NCBI GenBank assembly: GCA_947579605.1
Contig: OX388318.1
Span: 25,840,098 to 25,904,097, forward strand
From: Athripsodes cinereus
Taxonomy: Eukaryota; Arthropoda; Insecta; Trichoptera; Leptoceridae
DNA: 64,000 bases
Direction: 5' to 3'
In this document: positions 13,826 to 33,483 of the stretch, in pieces
Layout of the letters: each line of letters starts with the position of its first letter
Position numbering within the stretch: position 1 is the stretch's first letter
Notes under the pieces: model-generated
The model's database searches: none
The model's input: only the letters and a program-made list of their open reading frames with translations
What the model was told of the DNA's origin: nothing
Made by a program: the position numbers and the translations under genes

Positions 13826-14104
13826 CGTTGACTTTGTTCCCTTAAATAGTACAACAATTCGAAATATTTAATATGTAAAGGGAACCGTGTATTTTTTATA
13901 GTTATTTGTTTGAGGAATTGAAAGAGTGGTGTTAATTATGTGTATTATCCAATTAAATCAAAACTTTCGACTTGTTGACTTATGGAACTAGACAGTCGAT
14001 TTATATTTATTATCTACTCGCTATCATATTTATACATAATATTGAAGTTTTGTTCAGCAGAAAAATGTATTCTGTCGACAAATATATCATTTTGATATGC
14101 TACT
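13826..14104. other. Nothing recognised
   Basis: About 280 bases of AT-rich sequence between the LINE tail and the 20-bp arrays, without a frame or repeat I can name. Confidence 0.4.
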
Positions 14105-14795
14105 TATGCCCAGCGAGAAAATTATATTTGTATTGCAAATAATATGATATTGTAAAACTCTAAATTTAATCGACCAGCAAAATTATTATTTGACCAGCAT
14201 AATGATTATTTGTGCAGCAAAATAAATAAATGAGCAGCAAACTGTGAGCTAATTTTAATTAAACTTGTGAAAGCTAAATTTTTGATCTTGTTCAAATAAT
14301 AAATCTTTGTATGTATGTAGCATCTTTTTATGTGATTTTATATGTAGCATCTAGCAACGATTCTAGCATTTTTCGACATTTCAGTTAGATATTTCGTTAA
14401 TATAGCAAAGCGGAAACTGGCATTATTTTCGTAGTCATTATTAATTTGGTAAGAAATCACAAAAACTTCATGCGGATCCGAAGGTAAATCGGTGTGTGAA
14501 AAATATTGTTTATCTAATATTTTCTGCCGGTCAAATAATAATTCTGCTGCTCAAATAATAATTCTGCTGCTCAAATAACAATTTTGCTGGTCAATTAATT
14601 ATTTTGTTGTGCGATTATTTATTAAGCTGTTGAAATTTGTTAATTTGCTGATATAACCAAGTTTGTTTGTAAAACAAGTGTTGCGATTATTTTTTATTTA
14701 TTGCCGATGAAAACATTGTTTGCTGCGCAAATGACTTAAATGCTGATTTTTTCTTGCCGAACGAATGGATTAATAGCCGATCAAATAATTAGTTC
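14105..14795. repeat. Mirrored arrays of 20-bp units
   Basis: Left array: four head-to-tail 20-base units at 14171-14250 (cgaccagcaaaattattatt and variants; each holds cagca), with an older unit near 14105. Right array, in the complementary orientation: units at 14526-14545, 14546-14565, 14566-14585, 14586-14605, 14606-14625 and on (gctgctcaaataataattct and variants). Weaker units follow to about 14795. A unique core of about 275 bp separates them. The period is exactly 20 in the good units. The design suggests subterminal repeats of a non-autonomous transposon. I found neither an obvious TIR nor a target duplication. Confidence 0.7.
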
Positions 14796-17014
14796 CCTAT
14801 ATAATTATATGTATACCAACTAGTACATGGACAGGATTACAAATATTCAGTGTTTGTACCTACCTATAGAAGGTAAAGAACAGAAATATCGGGCGACATT
14901 CAAAAATAATTTTCACAAAATGAAATTAAAAAACAATGGCACTCCAGAAATAAATATTTTATATCTCGAAACTGTTTCTTTATTCAACAAATTTTTAATT
15001 TATAGCAGAATCATTGGCCAATTGATTATTAAACTAAAAAGTGGAAATACTTCTCTCTCGCGTTGTTCAATCTATAGAAGAACGAAAAGTTCGTTTTAAT
15101 TTTTCCAGTTGTATACCTACATAATTGAACATTAGGTACCTATATTTTCTTTTCTGAATATATTCTCTATTGAATAAATAAAACACGATATAATATATTT
15201 TAGTTTACGAACATAATATTATTCCTGAAGTTTCGTCCCTATCTAATTTTGCAAGTTGATATCTATGGGAGGAGCTTGTCTATTCCTGAAAAGTTTCGCG
15301 CCTTACTGAAAAATTAAGTTAAATTATTCAATACAAGACGCTATACAACGAAACTAGACAAAACTATTTCTAATAATTACATACATTATATACAAAGGTG
15401 CATTGTTATAAAGTTTGTAGGCTTTGAATGATGTAAATCTTATTCCAAAACTATGTAAACAAACCTAAATTTTCTTTTCAATTAATATGAGATAATTTTA
15501 AGGTTTAATTCGATTATTATTATCATTTTTAGTTTATAAAAAGTGTATAATGTTTGACATGATAATATGTAACCTGTCAAGAGACGAACGAGGTGTATTT
15601 GCATAGAAAGGTGTGGCCTAAAATTAGTGTTATTATTTTTCAAAATGCATCGAAATAAACACATAAAACTTGGCCAATATTAAGTAAAAACTTTGTATAT
15701 GCAAATATTATATTGTTTAAAAGATTTGGAAATGATATAAAGACAATAAAAACAAATTAGGGCAGTTTTTATCCACATAATAACAATACAAGATACTACA
15801 TACATAATTTGTACAACTACCTGCTAAGCATTGCAGGCAAGATTTAAATAACGATAACACTCGAAATTGTCGCAGGTAAAGTGACTCACAGGTGTAAATA
15901 TACGTAATTTAAATAATATATTGATTATTTTATCCAATAAAATTCCACAAAACACGTGAAATTAATTGTTTGAGTCATATTACAACTAGCGAAAACAGTT
16001 ACGCCCATGTGACAAAAGTTAACTTTTCCAGAGGAAAAACTTTGTAAAACTTCTTATTGTCATGGAAACGGAATAAAGGAAAACATAACAAACGTAATCA
16101 TTAGAAGATAAATGGAAATTATTATTGTTTATTTGAATTAAAGCCTAAAACACGAGTATGTATCATACGTATAGGTTAACGCCCATAATGAGTGCTTACC
16201 TGTTACTTTATTGTTGATATGTTGCGGAGGTGAAAAGGTAATCCAATAAGAGGTCTGTCAATTGAACTGTTTACAATATGCACTGCACAATATTATTATT
16301 AAATAAACATTTCTCCCAAATGTATTCAACACTTATTCACATAATTATATTGTAAAGCATGTTGAAGGATCATTTATTATTATCAATGGTAAAAACAATA
16401 ACTACTACGATGACGCGCCGCACTAACCGCAAATCCAACCCAACAACTACCTGTCTCATGTACTCGCGTTACGTATTGTATGCGGGAGAAGAAGAAGAAG
16501 AACGGACACAGCACCAAGCAACGGACGCGGGCTGCTGACTCGTAAATCAAATTCGTAATAACGACATCTAGCGGGGCTTGCGGACAAATACAAATAATTT
16601 CGGTGCTGCCAGTATGAATATTGCTATGTAATTGGGGAAAACCAAAGATCAAATAAGTAGGTAAGTTATTACTTACTCTATGGGGAAAACATATTTCTGT
16701 CATTTTTCATACGATGAAACTTTGTCGAGATCAGTCAGACACAAAAATTTGATATAAACGTGAAATAAAATAAAATTATTAAATCAAATTGAGATAAGTA
16801 TTCACTGTTTTTTTTTCAAAAAGCAGTGAAAACCGTGAAATACCTTTGTTTCAAAGAAATGACAAAATTTATTCAAGAATTAATTTTTAACAAAATTATA
16901 TAAATCAATTATATAAATTAATTGCATTACAAAAAATGTAAGCAAGACTAGTGTTTTATTTCCAAATAATTTAACATGAACATTCACTGAGAACCGTCGA
17001 AAATATCGACAAAG
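14796..17014. other. No gene recognised
   Basis: AT-rich spacer. Frames of 60-106 codons on either strand here lack conserved motifs and have low-complexity composition. An agaagaagaagaag run near 16490 resembles the tail of RTE fragments seen at 37183-37341. Confidence 0.4.
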
Positions 17015-17155
17015 ACATTTCACATCTTCAGTCCAGCAATAAGATCTAGTCACCCGTCCTAAATTCCTTGGTTTTTATTGGCACGGAAAAGACGGCTTGC
17101 ATGCTTATAACATGTAGCTGACATGTTGGCTCTGGGGTATATTGCGATGGTATAG
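17015..17155 (+). repeat. TAG-tailed SINE, 3' half
   Basis: Matches the 3' half of the copy at 56016-56253 from cacatcttcagtccagcaat through ttggcacggaaaagacggcttgcatgc to gatggtatag. Confidence 0.7.
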
Positions 17156-17242
17156 ATTTAATAGAAGTTACAGGAACGTCGATGATAAGTCGGCGATGCA
17201 TATTTTTAAAATTTTTTTATTTATTTATTTAGAAAAATTAAA

Positions 17243-17700
17243 ATGATTGCGATTACAAGACTTCTCCTGAGAGGTCGAAGATTTGAGCATATTACTCCTC
17301 TCTTGCACAACTTACATTGGTTAAAGGTAAAGCAACGAGTGGAGTATAAGATGTGTGTGATGGTGTTTTCGGCCTTGAAGGGAGTATTACCATCTTATTT
17401 GTCGGAGATGTGCGAGATCGAGACCATCAGTGAAAGACGGCTCATGCTTCGCTCAGCACAGGGTGAGGCAAAATGCAGACTTATTGAGCCATCTCGATCT
17501 CGCAAAACAGGCTTTGGAGATAGAGCGTTTAGTGTTGCGGGTCCCAGATGTTGGAACAAGCTGCCTCTGTGTCTGCGAGAGGAGGTGAATGGAGAGAGTT
17601 TTAAAAGAGGACTGAAGACACACCTTTTTGCTGGGAGTTTCGGGTGATGGATACGATATACGGCGCCCTTGAGGTCATGTTATGAGTAAACGGCGCTTTA
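17243..17700 (+). pseudogene. 5'-truncated LINE, C-terminal ORF2 domain
   Basis: A 134-codon open frame (17243-17647) covers the C-terminal region of a CR1/jockey-like LINE ORF2. It has TPLLHNLHWLKVKQRVEYK, LPSYLSEM, and GFGDRAFSVAGPRCWNKLP followed by FKRGLKTHLF. It lies downstream of where the RT core would be, so no catalytic motif remains. The 3' tail (tacggcgccctt…aaacggcgctt) is shared with other LINE ends in the window. The frame is uninterrupted, implying a fairly recent insertion. It ends against a (ta)n run at 17712-17730. Confidence 0.82.
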
Positions 17701-18090
17701 CAAATTGTCCATATATATATATATATATACAATACTATCACATAATATGTAATCATGATTACTCGCCTAATTGCGTTTCATATTACCAAAAAACTGCAAT
17801 TATATTATCAGTTTATCACATATTGTTACGATTATTGATAATTTATGTAATGAATATACAGTAATATTATATTATGTAGATTCAGGCCCCTCTTCCCCAC
17901 TGGGCACTATGGGCACGTGCCCAGGGCCCCGCGATCGAATGGGGCCCCCTAGTTCCTGCCAGATTACCAAATGATAACCGATATTTAGGTATTACCGAAA
18001 AACATTAATTTTGATAATGACTTACTACAATACCTACGCTTATTAGCTTTAGTTTGCCGCATGCGCATAGCTATACCTTGTACGTACAAC

Positions 18091-19983
18091 TAGGGAATCC
18101 AATCCCGCAAAAGCGGGATCCCGTAAATGCGGGATCCCGCACCTTTTTTGCGGGATCAGAAATGCGGGATTACTCATGCGGGATCCCGCACGCGTGCGGG
18201 ACTGAAAAAAACATTTAAGAATGGGCTCAGACGACATTCTGATTATTTATTAAACCCAGCACAGCCTCAATGATAAGTTAGTTAACTATTTTGCCTTGGA
18301 TCTCGTGACTTTTCTATAGAATTTGTATGGAAAATAATTAGAGTTTCCTAAATCGTGTGTCGAAAAAAATTTCCTAAAATGTGATCGCAGCAACAACCGA
18401 TGGTGCAGCAGTCATGAAGAAAGTTGGGAGATTATTATCAGCGCACCACAAGTTATTCTTTGCACATGGGTTGCAATGCAACTCGCTGTTCTTGAAGTTC
18501 TATGCAATCAGAGACAAGAAGAAGAAATAAAGTCAAGTTGAAGTACTCGAAAATAGACCGGATGGTGGGAGTGATAATGAAAATGATGACGAGCAAGTGT
18601 CGGTAGAGGAAGACATTCAAGAAGGAGATTTGCTACCACAATATAAGTATTGTCAGACCAATAGATTTTTCAATGAAAATCATTATAACTTATTCCATTT
18701 TTTGTTTTTACTTTTTCAAAAAGTCAGGAAAATTGTCAAGCTTTTTAGTTCGAAATCTCCAGTAACAAATGATCTTCTGCAAATATATATATTAAAGCAG
18801 AATGCTGCAAAGAATTACAGCTGATCCTAGATTGCCGAACGCGCTGGAACAGTCTCGCATCAATGTTATCGAGGTTCAACCAAGTCAAACAGTACATACT
18901 TAAAGCACTTATTGATCTTACATAAACTGACATCATCTTCATTTTCATTCACTGATGAAGAATTTATAACATTGAGTAATATTGAACGAACTTTACAGCC
19001 AGTGAAGCTTGCTGTAAATGTCTTATGCCGCGAGGATGCAACATTAGTTTCTGCAGAAACCACATTGCGTTTCATAATAAACAAACTGGATCGACAAAAT
19101 ACCAGCCAGAAAATACCTTCAAGCCAGGAACTTGAAGGGTCGCTATCTCGCCGGATAAAATAACGCCGCACATCAATGACTGTGCTTAGAAAATCCTAAC
19201 AAATATCTAGAAAAAGATTCAGGATCTACAAATGTGGTGAACGTTCCATTCTTTCATCCAAGCAAAGTTACATTTCGAACTGAAATGAAGTGTTCAATCG
19301 AGAGACTGTTGTCAGACACGCAGGTACAACCGGAAACTCAAAACCAACAAGTTGATGACAATGGCGATGAAGAAGACACGCCTTTATCGAATCTATTAAA
19401 TGATGAGCCTTCGTCTATACTAGAAGATGAATTAGAGCAGTCTCCGTACAGAATGGATAGTCAAGTAATATGAAGTCAACTCCACCTAATAGCATGGAAG
19501 CTGAACGTGCTTTTTCCGCCGCTGGCTATTTATGCAACAAGATAAGATCAAATCTATAAGATGAAACTTTAGGTACTTAATATCATTTCTTCGAAAGTAT
19601 TATCAGAAAAAAGCTATATTTTATGCCTCTAAAAGTCGAAACTAATAAATATGTTCAATTGTTCATACAAATTACAAATCTATAAGGTGAAATGTTGTAT
19701 TATATCGTTCTTCATAAGAAGCTGATTATTTATACCTCTAAAACATCATTATTTCCACTTGTTAATTAGTAATATGAGTAATAAATCTGCATAATAATAA
19801 AAAAAATATTAAAATATACTCGTCTTTATTCAATATATTTTTTAAATAACTAAGTATCTACTTGAAACAGGTTTTTTTATTAAAAAATCTCAATCCCGCA
19901 AATCCCGCGGGATCCGCGGGACTGATGACCTCAATCCCGCAGGCTTGCGGGATCGCGATTTTGATGCGGGATTGGATTCCCTA
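18091..19983 (+). mobile_element. hAT transposon relic with GC-rich ends (copy 2)
   Basis: TIR TAGGGAATCCAATCCCGC and its complement, with an exact 8-bp duplication CGTACAAC (18083-18090 and 19984-19991). Subterminal gcgggatcccgc words match copy 1 (1317-2621). The + strand carries a broken transposase. First comes ATTDGAAVMKKVGRLLS (near 18390), whose D is plausibly the first catalytic acidic residue, then KVRKIVKLF…SPVTND (18720-18770). EFITLSNIERTLQPVKLA lies near 18960-19010 and VVNVPFFHPSKVTFRTEMK near 19230. NSMEAERAFSAAGYLCNKIR, the hAT dimerisation motif, is near 19490. Stops and shifts split it into many short frames, so it is inactive. Confidence 0.92.
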
Positions 19984-20587
19984 CGTACAACATAGCTTGA
20001 ACTTTTTGCCAGATGGGTCAGTGATGGGAAACAGAAAATATCTATTGGTGTAAAAAATATGTTGGCTAAATATGTGGCTGTATGTATGTTTTAAACTATT
20101 CAAAATAAATTAATTCATTCATCAATTAATTTTATTGCACTAGACATATAAACATTGGGTAGGTAAGAGACCATTGTTTTCAGTTTTTCTATTTAAATTT
20201 TACTTTCAAGCAATAAAAACCACTTAAGACTTTCGGAAAATGCTTAAGTCTTTATCAGGTACTTTTGTGTTGTGTCTATTCTTATGATTATTAACAATTT
20301 TTAAAATTATTAAAATAAGAAAATATTGTTCGTCGTTGCAAAGTTACATCGATTTCAGATTTGACATCCGTCAAAAAGATCAAACTATTAAATGCAACTA
20401 TAAACAGGGTATAAGTACTCCACTCTCGCTCAAAAATGAGGTTTTCCGATATTAGTATGTTTAGGTTAATTTAAATACCTATATGTAGGTATAAGAATAC
20501 AATTAAAAGTTTACAATTTGATGCGGTGTGGTTTATGTCATAAAGAAACCTAATTCTAACGTCATACGTAATACCAAAGACAAAAAA

Positions 20588-20639
20588 GGGGAATTCCCGA
20601 ATCCCGATCGTCGTTTGACTTGATGAACGGGAATTCCCC
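20588..20639. repeat. Inverted repeat ggggaattcccg / cgggaattcccc
   Basis: Two 12-base arms, each itself nearly palindromic around gaattc, 28 bases apart, about 180 bp upstream of the hAT transposase start at 20814. It could be a transposase- or host-factor-binding site in the 5' region of the large hAT, or a chance pair. Confidence 0.5.
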
Positions 20640-20813
20640 TGTATTTGTCTGCGATGTTGTGACGTTTGTTTTGTTTGTAGTTGTTACTGACTGTGCTCGA
20701 GAGTCGAGCTCTGATAAAAAAATAGTATTGTTTGATTAAATCGTCGTTTGTCTGTTTTGTGTTGGCGAATATTTTCGTTATAAAATTAATTAAATACTGA
20801 ATTATAATATAAA

Positions 20814-21404
20814 ATGTCGAAACGGTCATATCCTAGTGGATCTGAAAAAAGGAAAAAAGCTCTACATCAGAAAGAAATAATTGAAAAGTTACCAAAATTA
20901 ACATCATATTTTACTACTACTACTGGAGAAACTTCTGTAAGTAGCAATCAACTAATTAATGTTCCACATGATGAGTCAGCTCAATCACGAATTGCGGGAA
21001 TTTCTAAACCTTCATGTTCCAATTTTGATAAAGAGATAGAATCAGAAAGCGACTATTCCTACGACGAAAGTGCAACAACTTTAGTGACTTCACTAAAACC
21101 GACAACTGTGTCAATTGAACTGCAGTTTTCCAACACAGAAGAATTAATATCACACGACCCCGCCGATTATTTCCACGAAAAGTTTATTGAATTAAATCGC
21201 GAAATTTTAATTCGTAAAGGACCAGTATATTTTCAAAATAAAGATTCTGACTTTTCCGAGGCATCTAGAACCTACAAAGATGGTAATAAATTAGTAACGA
21301 GATATTTCAACAAAGCATTATTTATTCGGAAATTAAAGAACAATGAAAGCGTTGAAAGAAAATGGTTGCTGTATTCGCCTTCCAAATGCTCGAGTTACTT
21401 ATGA
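20814..21404 (+). pseudogene. hAT transposase N-terminus (ZMYM-like type), truncated
   Basis: A 196-codon frame. It opens MSKRSYPSGSEKRKKALHQK, the usual start of ZMYM/TTF-type hAT transposases (short basic stretch, then LPKLTSYF). A serine- and acid-rich linker follows (residues 45-105). It continues DPADYF…REILIRKGPVYFQNKDSDF…NESVERKWLLYSPSK, the block that directly precedes the TTF zinc finger in this family. The frame then stops after a few unrelated residues, and the zinc finger, RNase-H-like catalytic domain and dimerisation domain are all absent. It may still encode a short protein with the N-terminal region only. It lies inside the 17883-22085 element, whose ends fit the same family. 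Confidence 0.75.
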
Positions 21405-21474
21405 ATTTATGCTAAGCGAGTTACTTTTGTAGAATATTTTTTATATTTCCAATTTTTTTATAGTTAGTAACTAA

Positions 21475-21947
21475 AGTAGCATTCACATTGCTTCACTTTG
21501 GATGATCATCCAGAGTGTCAGGGTCAAACCTGTTCATCGAAAGTGAACACGTCTGTTCACATTTGTTCATCCCATGCTTTCACTGCCATGTCTACTTTCT
21601 CACTCGTGTTGTGTGTAGTTTGACGTATTTTCGTATAAAAATAATTAAACAAATTCAAAAATGAAAAATAACACTTAAAATAAATTAATATAGCTCTCGA
21701 CTGCATAATAATTTTGTACATGATTCTGACATTCAATAGAAATTCATAAAGAATAAAACAAATAATGAGATGAAACTTGTTTATGGTCGTTTCAGTGAAA
21801 GGTCCTTTCATCAAAATTATGACGAGTGGTAATCTCTTTCCTCCGACATCGCTAGTGATCACTAGCGATGAAACGCCCGTTCACACTTGTTCATCTTGGA
21901 GGATCATCCGGAGTGATCACTGAAAGTGAACGTATGTGAACGACCCT
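21475..21947. mobile_element. PIF/Harbinger-like MITE (family B, copy 1)
   Basis: Degenerate TIRs of about 45 bp (left agtagcattcacattgcttc; the right end read inward is agggtcgttcacatacgttc) hold further short inverted words (ggatgatcatcc, gtgatcactagcgat). It is flanked by TAA, within a longer direct match TAACTAA (21468-21474 and 21948-21954). A 3-bp TWA duplication is typical of PIF/Harbinger. No coding capacity. The sister copy lies in RPB5 intron 4 at 24880-30567. Confidence 0.75.
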
Positions 21948-22097
21948 TAACTAATTAAAAATAAATTTAGAACCTTGTTTGTCTACTTTCATTATCTATT
22001 ATAACTAAATAGTATTTTCTCAAGGTCATAGGGGCCCCATGATCCTAATGTGCCCAGGGCCTCAAATAGTTTAAAGACGGCCCTGTGTAGATTATTT

Positions 22098-22497
22098 CAT
22101 AAAAACTTAAATCAAAAGCTAAACATCCTCCATATAGAGACAAGTCTCGTGTAAAAGAGAGTAAATAATATTATAGTACATCGGATTGTGTAGAACAGAA
22201 TAAATTGTTTAAATTAAAATAATATAATAAAGATGAAATATAATAAAAGTGCGCGCGCGTGTGTGTGAGGGTGAGGGTGTGTGTGTGTGTTTCTAAGGGT
22301 GCGTGAGAGGGTGTGTGCGTGTGTGTGAGAGAGACAGTGAATAAATGTATGTTTATATCTTCATCATGTTAACCCTCCTTTACACGAGACTTGTCTCTAT
22401 AAGGAGGATGTTTAGATTTAAGTTTTATCAAATAGTCTATGTTTTGTAATGTCTGTATAATTATTGTTAAATAAAATAAATAAATAAATAAATAAAT
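22098..22497. repeat. Inverted pair of LINE/SINE 3' ends around a GT-rich tract
   Basis: About 60 bases at 22098-22160 (acttaaatcaaaagctaaac…gagacaagtctcgtgtaaa) are the complement of 22378-22435. Between them is a g(c)gt-rich tract (22252-22332). The right arm continues into atagtctatgttttgtaatg and a (taaa)n tail at 22470-22497. The same end, on the - strand, is at 43715-43815, so this is a retroelement 3' end present twice head to head. Confidence 0.65.
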
Positions 22498-22894
22498 GAG
22501 TGTCATTATTTAATCATGCACGAATCGTACGGCAAAATGACAAATATTGTGTTTTAGTCAGTTTGAGTTTAATCGACCGAATTTTACTAAAAAATATAAT
22601 ATTCTTATAATCAAAATAGCTATCAGGTACAAGCTAAGCGTTGTGTTATAAAATTTGCGAGTATGTTTTACAGTTTTGCCTTATTTTAGCTATTCCGTTT
22701 AAAAAGTAATAATAAATTAATAATACAATTGTTGGGAAAATAAAACAGTTATCTGGCAACATTTATATTTGACGTTTGGCTTTAGCAGTCGGCGTTGTTG
22801 TGTTTTTCGCTTTAGGTTAATTTATTCGATTTTAAGTTGTGTATAGTTAATTATTTTTTCATTTATATATATCGACTATCAATAAAAATCAAAC

Positions 22895-31744
<8,850 letters not shown>

Positions 31745-31830
31745 CATTATTACACACTGCTTCGCTCTTGTATTCCAGATTATTATTATAAGTGTTTTAA
31801 TTGTGTATATTTAAACAATAAGTTCTTTGT

Positions 31831-31836
31831 AATAAA
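31831..31836 (+). promoter_or_regulatory. Poly(A) signal of RPB5
   Basis: AATAAA 87 bases after the stop codon, preceded by tttgt and followed by a T-rich tract. This gives a short 3' UTR of about 100 bases. Confidence 0.8.
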
Positions 31837-32034
31837 ACTATTTTGTAATTGAAACTGAGTTTTATTTCATTAAATAGGCAATCACAAATTAGGTATATTT
31901 CAATTGTTATAGACAATAAAATGTTGCAATGGGATTCCAGTGGATAACATTTAATAATGAATTTATTTACAAACACAATTGAGTGGTTTGAGATAGAAAA
32001 TGGTCAAATTAAAAAATTATATTTTATTAACTAC

Positions 32035-32300
32035 ATATCGTAGTTGGTTCAATGAAACCTCTTATGTGCTCCAAACCAATTTTTACAGGGGACGCAAAAA
32101 AACTGTTTTTTAGTCCAGAGATCAACAAATGTAATCAAATTTATTATCAACTTCATGAAAAACGTCTAATTTTTTAAATGAATTTGATAATAAATTTGAT
32201 AACATTTGTTGATCGGTGGACTTTAAAACAGTTTTTTTGCGTCCCCTGTAAAATTTGGCTTGGAGCACATAAGAGGTTTCATTGAACCAACAGACGATAT
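32035..32300. mobile_element. Foldback element with about 115-bp arms
   Basis: The left arm (from catatcgtagttggttcaat, through cttatgtgctccaaaccaat and aggggacgcaaaaaaactgt, to caacaaatgtaatcaaattt) is the complement of the right arm ending ggttcattgaaccaacagac. A few mismatches and one indel separate them. The spacer is about 35 bp. It starts about 290 bp past the RPB5 stop and could form a very stable hairpin if transcribed. Confidence 0.88.
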
Positions 32301-32649
32301 GCAGAAATATTCTACATGTTGAGTTCTATAAAACTACATTTTACGAAACAGTCAAATTTGTGTCAATAATGGTAGAAAAAATCAATATTAGTGGTGGAAA
32401 TCACTAATCAGTCAGAAATTTATTGGTTTTTGGGCATTTAACTGTGAAAGGGTTTGAACATTATAAATTCCTACTTTGCATTCACCATCATAAATTTTGG
32501 AGTTATATCTTAAACATAGTCACACAGATTTTTAATTTCATATTTCATTTTTTGTTTTTTTTCAGTTCCATTCGGTAAATTCGTCATTTTAATGAAAAAG
32601 TCTGTATAAAGTGCATTTTTGTAAGTATCCACAGAGTTCCCAGATTAGA

Positions 32650-32990
32650 ATAAGTTCCTCGCTCTTTTCTGTAAGTTAAGCGTCCTGAAAGGGGCAGGTC
32701 TCTACTTGTGAAACATCATGTCTATGACTTTTCACATCTTCAGTTCACAAGTGATGAGGTAATACTTGACTTTTCTCGAACACATTTAAATGTATATCAG
32801 AGCGCTTTGAATGTCGCGCGAAGAAGTGACAAATTTGTGCAAAGACCGTCTGTGAGAAGGCTGATTTCTTGTCTATTGTGCTCCCGGCAGGAGCGTTGAG
32901 TTCATGAGTGTAGTGGCCTTTAGGTATTAGGGGCAATTTTAAATTTACCGATTTAATACATCTCCCATCGCTGAGATGCAATGTTTATAT
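32650..32990. repeat. Degenerate SINE copies
   Basis: 32650-32760 (+) resembles the SINE 5' half (cctcgctcttttctgtaagt…cgtcctgaaaggggcaggt…cacatcttcagttca…gatgagg). 32880-32990 has further scrambled pieces, including atctcccatcgctgagatgc. The frames overlapping them are not genes. Confidence 0.5.
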
Positions 32991-33392
32991 TTTACATAAT
33001 AGTTAGTAATATTAATTATTATAAGTACATGATATTAATTATTTTAAGACAAAGGTCAACTTTTTATGATTGTGGAAAGTTTTTGAAGTGTATTAATTAG
33101 GTAGGTACTTACCGCGAAACTAATTGCTCGGTTAAATTTAATATATCACAGAATTTCTCTCTTATCGAACATGAAAACAAAAAAGTTTATGCAATTAATA
33201 TTGTCAACCGACAGCACTTGGTGGATGTTCATGTTAAATTAATTTGTGAATTAATGTTAAATAGATAATATTTTTTATGGTTTACTTTGTTTTTTAATTT
33301 GAAATAGTGTTCTAAGTTATTTATAATTTATCAAATAAAATAAAATAAATATTTATTATTTTTGTTTCGTGTTACTGTTGAGTAAGACTAAC

Positions 33393-33435
33393 GCACGACC
33401 GGTTTCGCGGACTCCGAGTTCGCATCATCAGGTGC
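33393..33435 (-). ncRNA. Hammerhead ribozyme motif (Penelope type)
   Basis: On the - strand: GCAC, then CTGATGA (33431-33425), then a stem-loop GCGAACTCGGAGTCCGC, then GAAA, then the self-complementary ACCGGT, then the cleavage triplet GTC (33399-33397), then GTGC. GCAC pairs with GTGC as stem I. All core hammerhead elements (CUGANGA, GAAA, NUH) are in order. The very short, palindromic stem III matches the minimal hammerheads reported in Penelope-like elements, which act better as dimers. It lies just downstream of the ORF. In the inverted copy at the other end only the GAAACCGGTTGTGC half is present. Confidence 0.85.
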
Positions 33436-33483
33436 TGATCTATACTGAATTAAAACAAAACAAATACAAAAGTTCGTTAGGGT

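Larger units (their letters stand above)
17883..22085 (+). mobile_element. hAT transposon, internally deleted, hosting two insertions
   Basis: Ends CAGGCCCCTCTT and the complement of CAGGGCCGTCTT are flanked by an exact 8-bp duplication TGTAGATT (17875-17882 and 22086-22093). The left end holds gggcacgtgcccagggcccc and the right end gggccccatgatcc…gtgcccagggcc. Such GGGCCCC ends are typical of hATs encoding TTF-type zinc-finger (ZMYM-like) transposases, and the N-terminus of one is present at 20814-21404. The 4.2-kb span includes a complete second hAT (18091-19983) and a MITE (21475-21947), so the original remnant is about 1.8 kb. Confidence 0.87.

Noticed and set aside
14171..14665. CRISPR-like array
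   Set aside because: The 20-base units are contiguous with no spacers and the DNA is eukaryotic.
19234..19473. Independent acidic-protein gene
   Set aside because: It is an in-frame piece of the hAT transposase inside 18091-19983.
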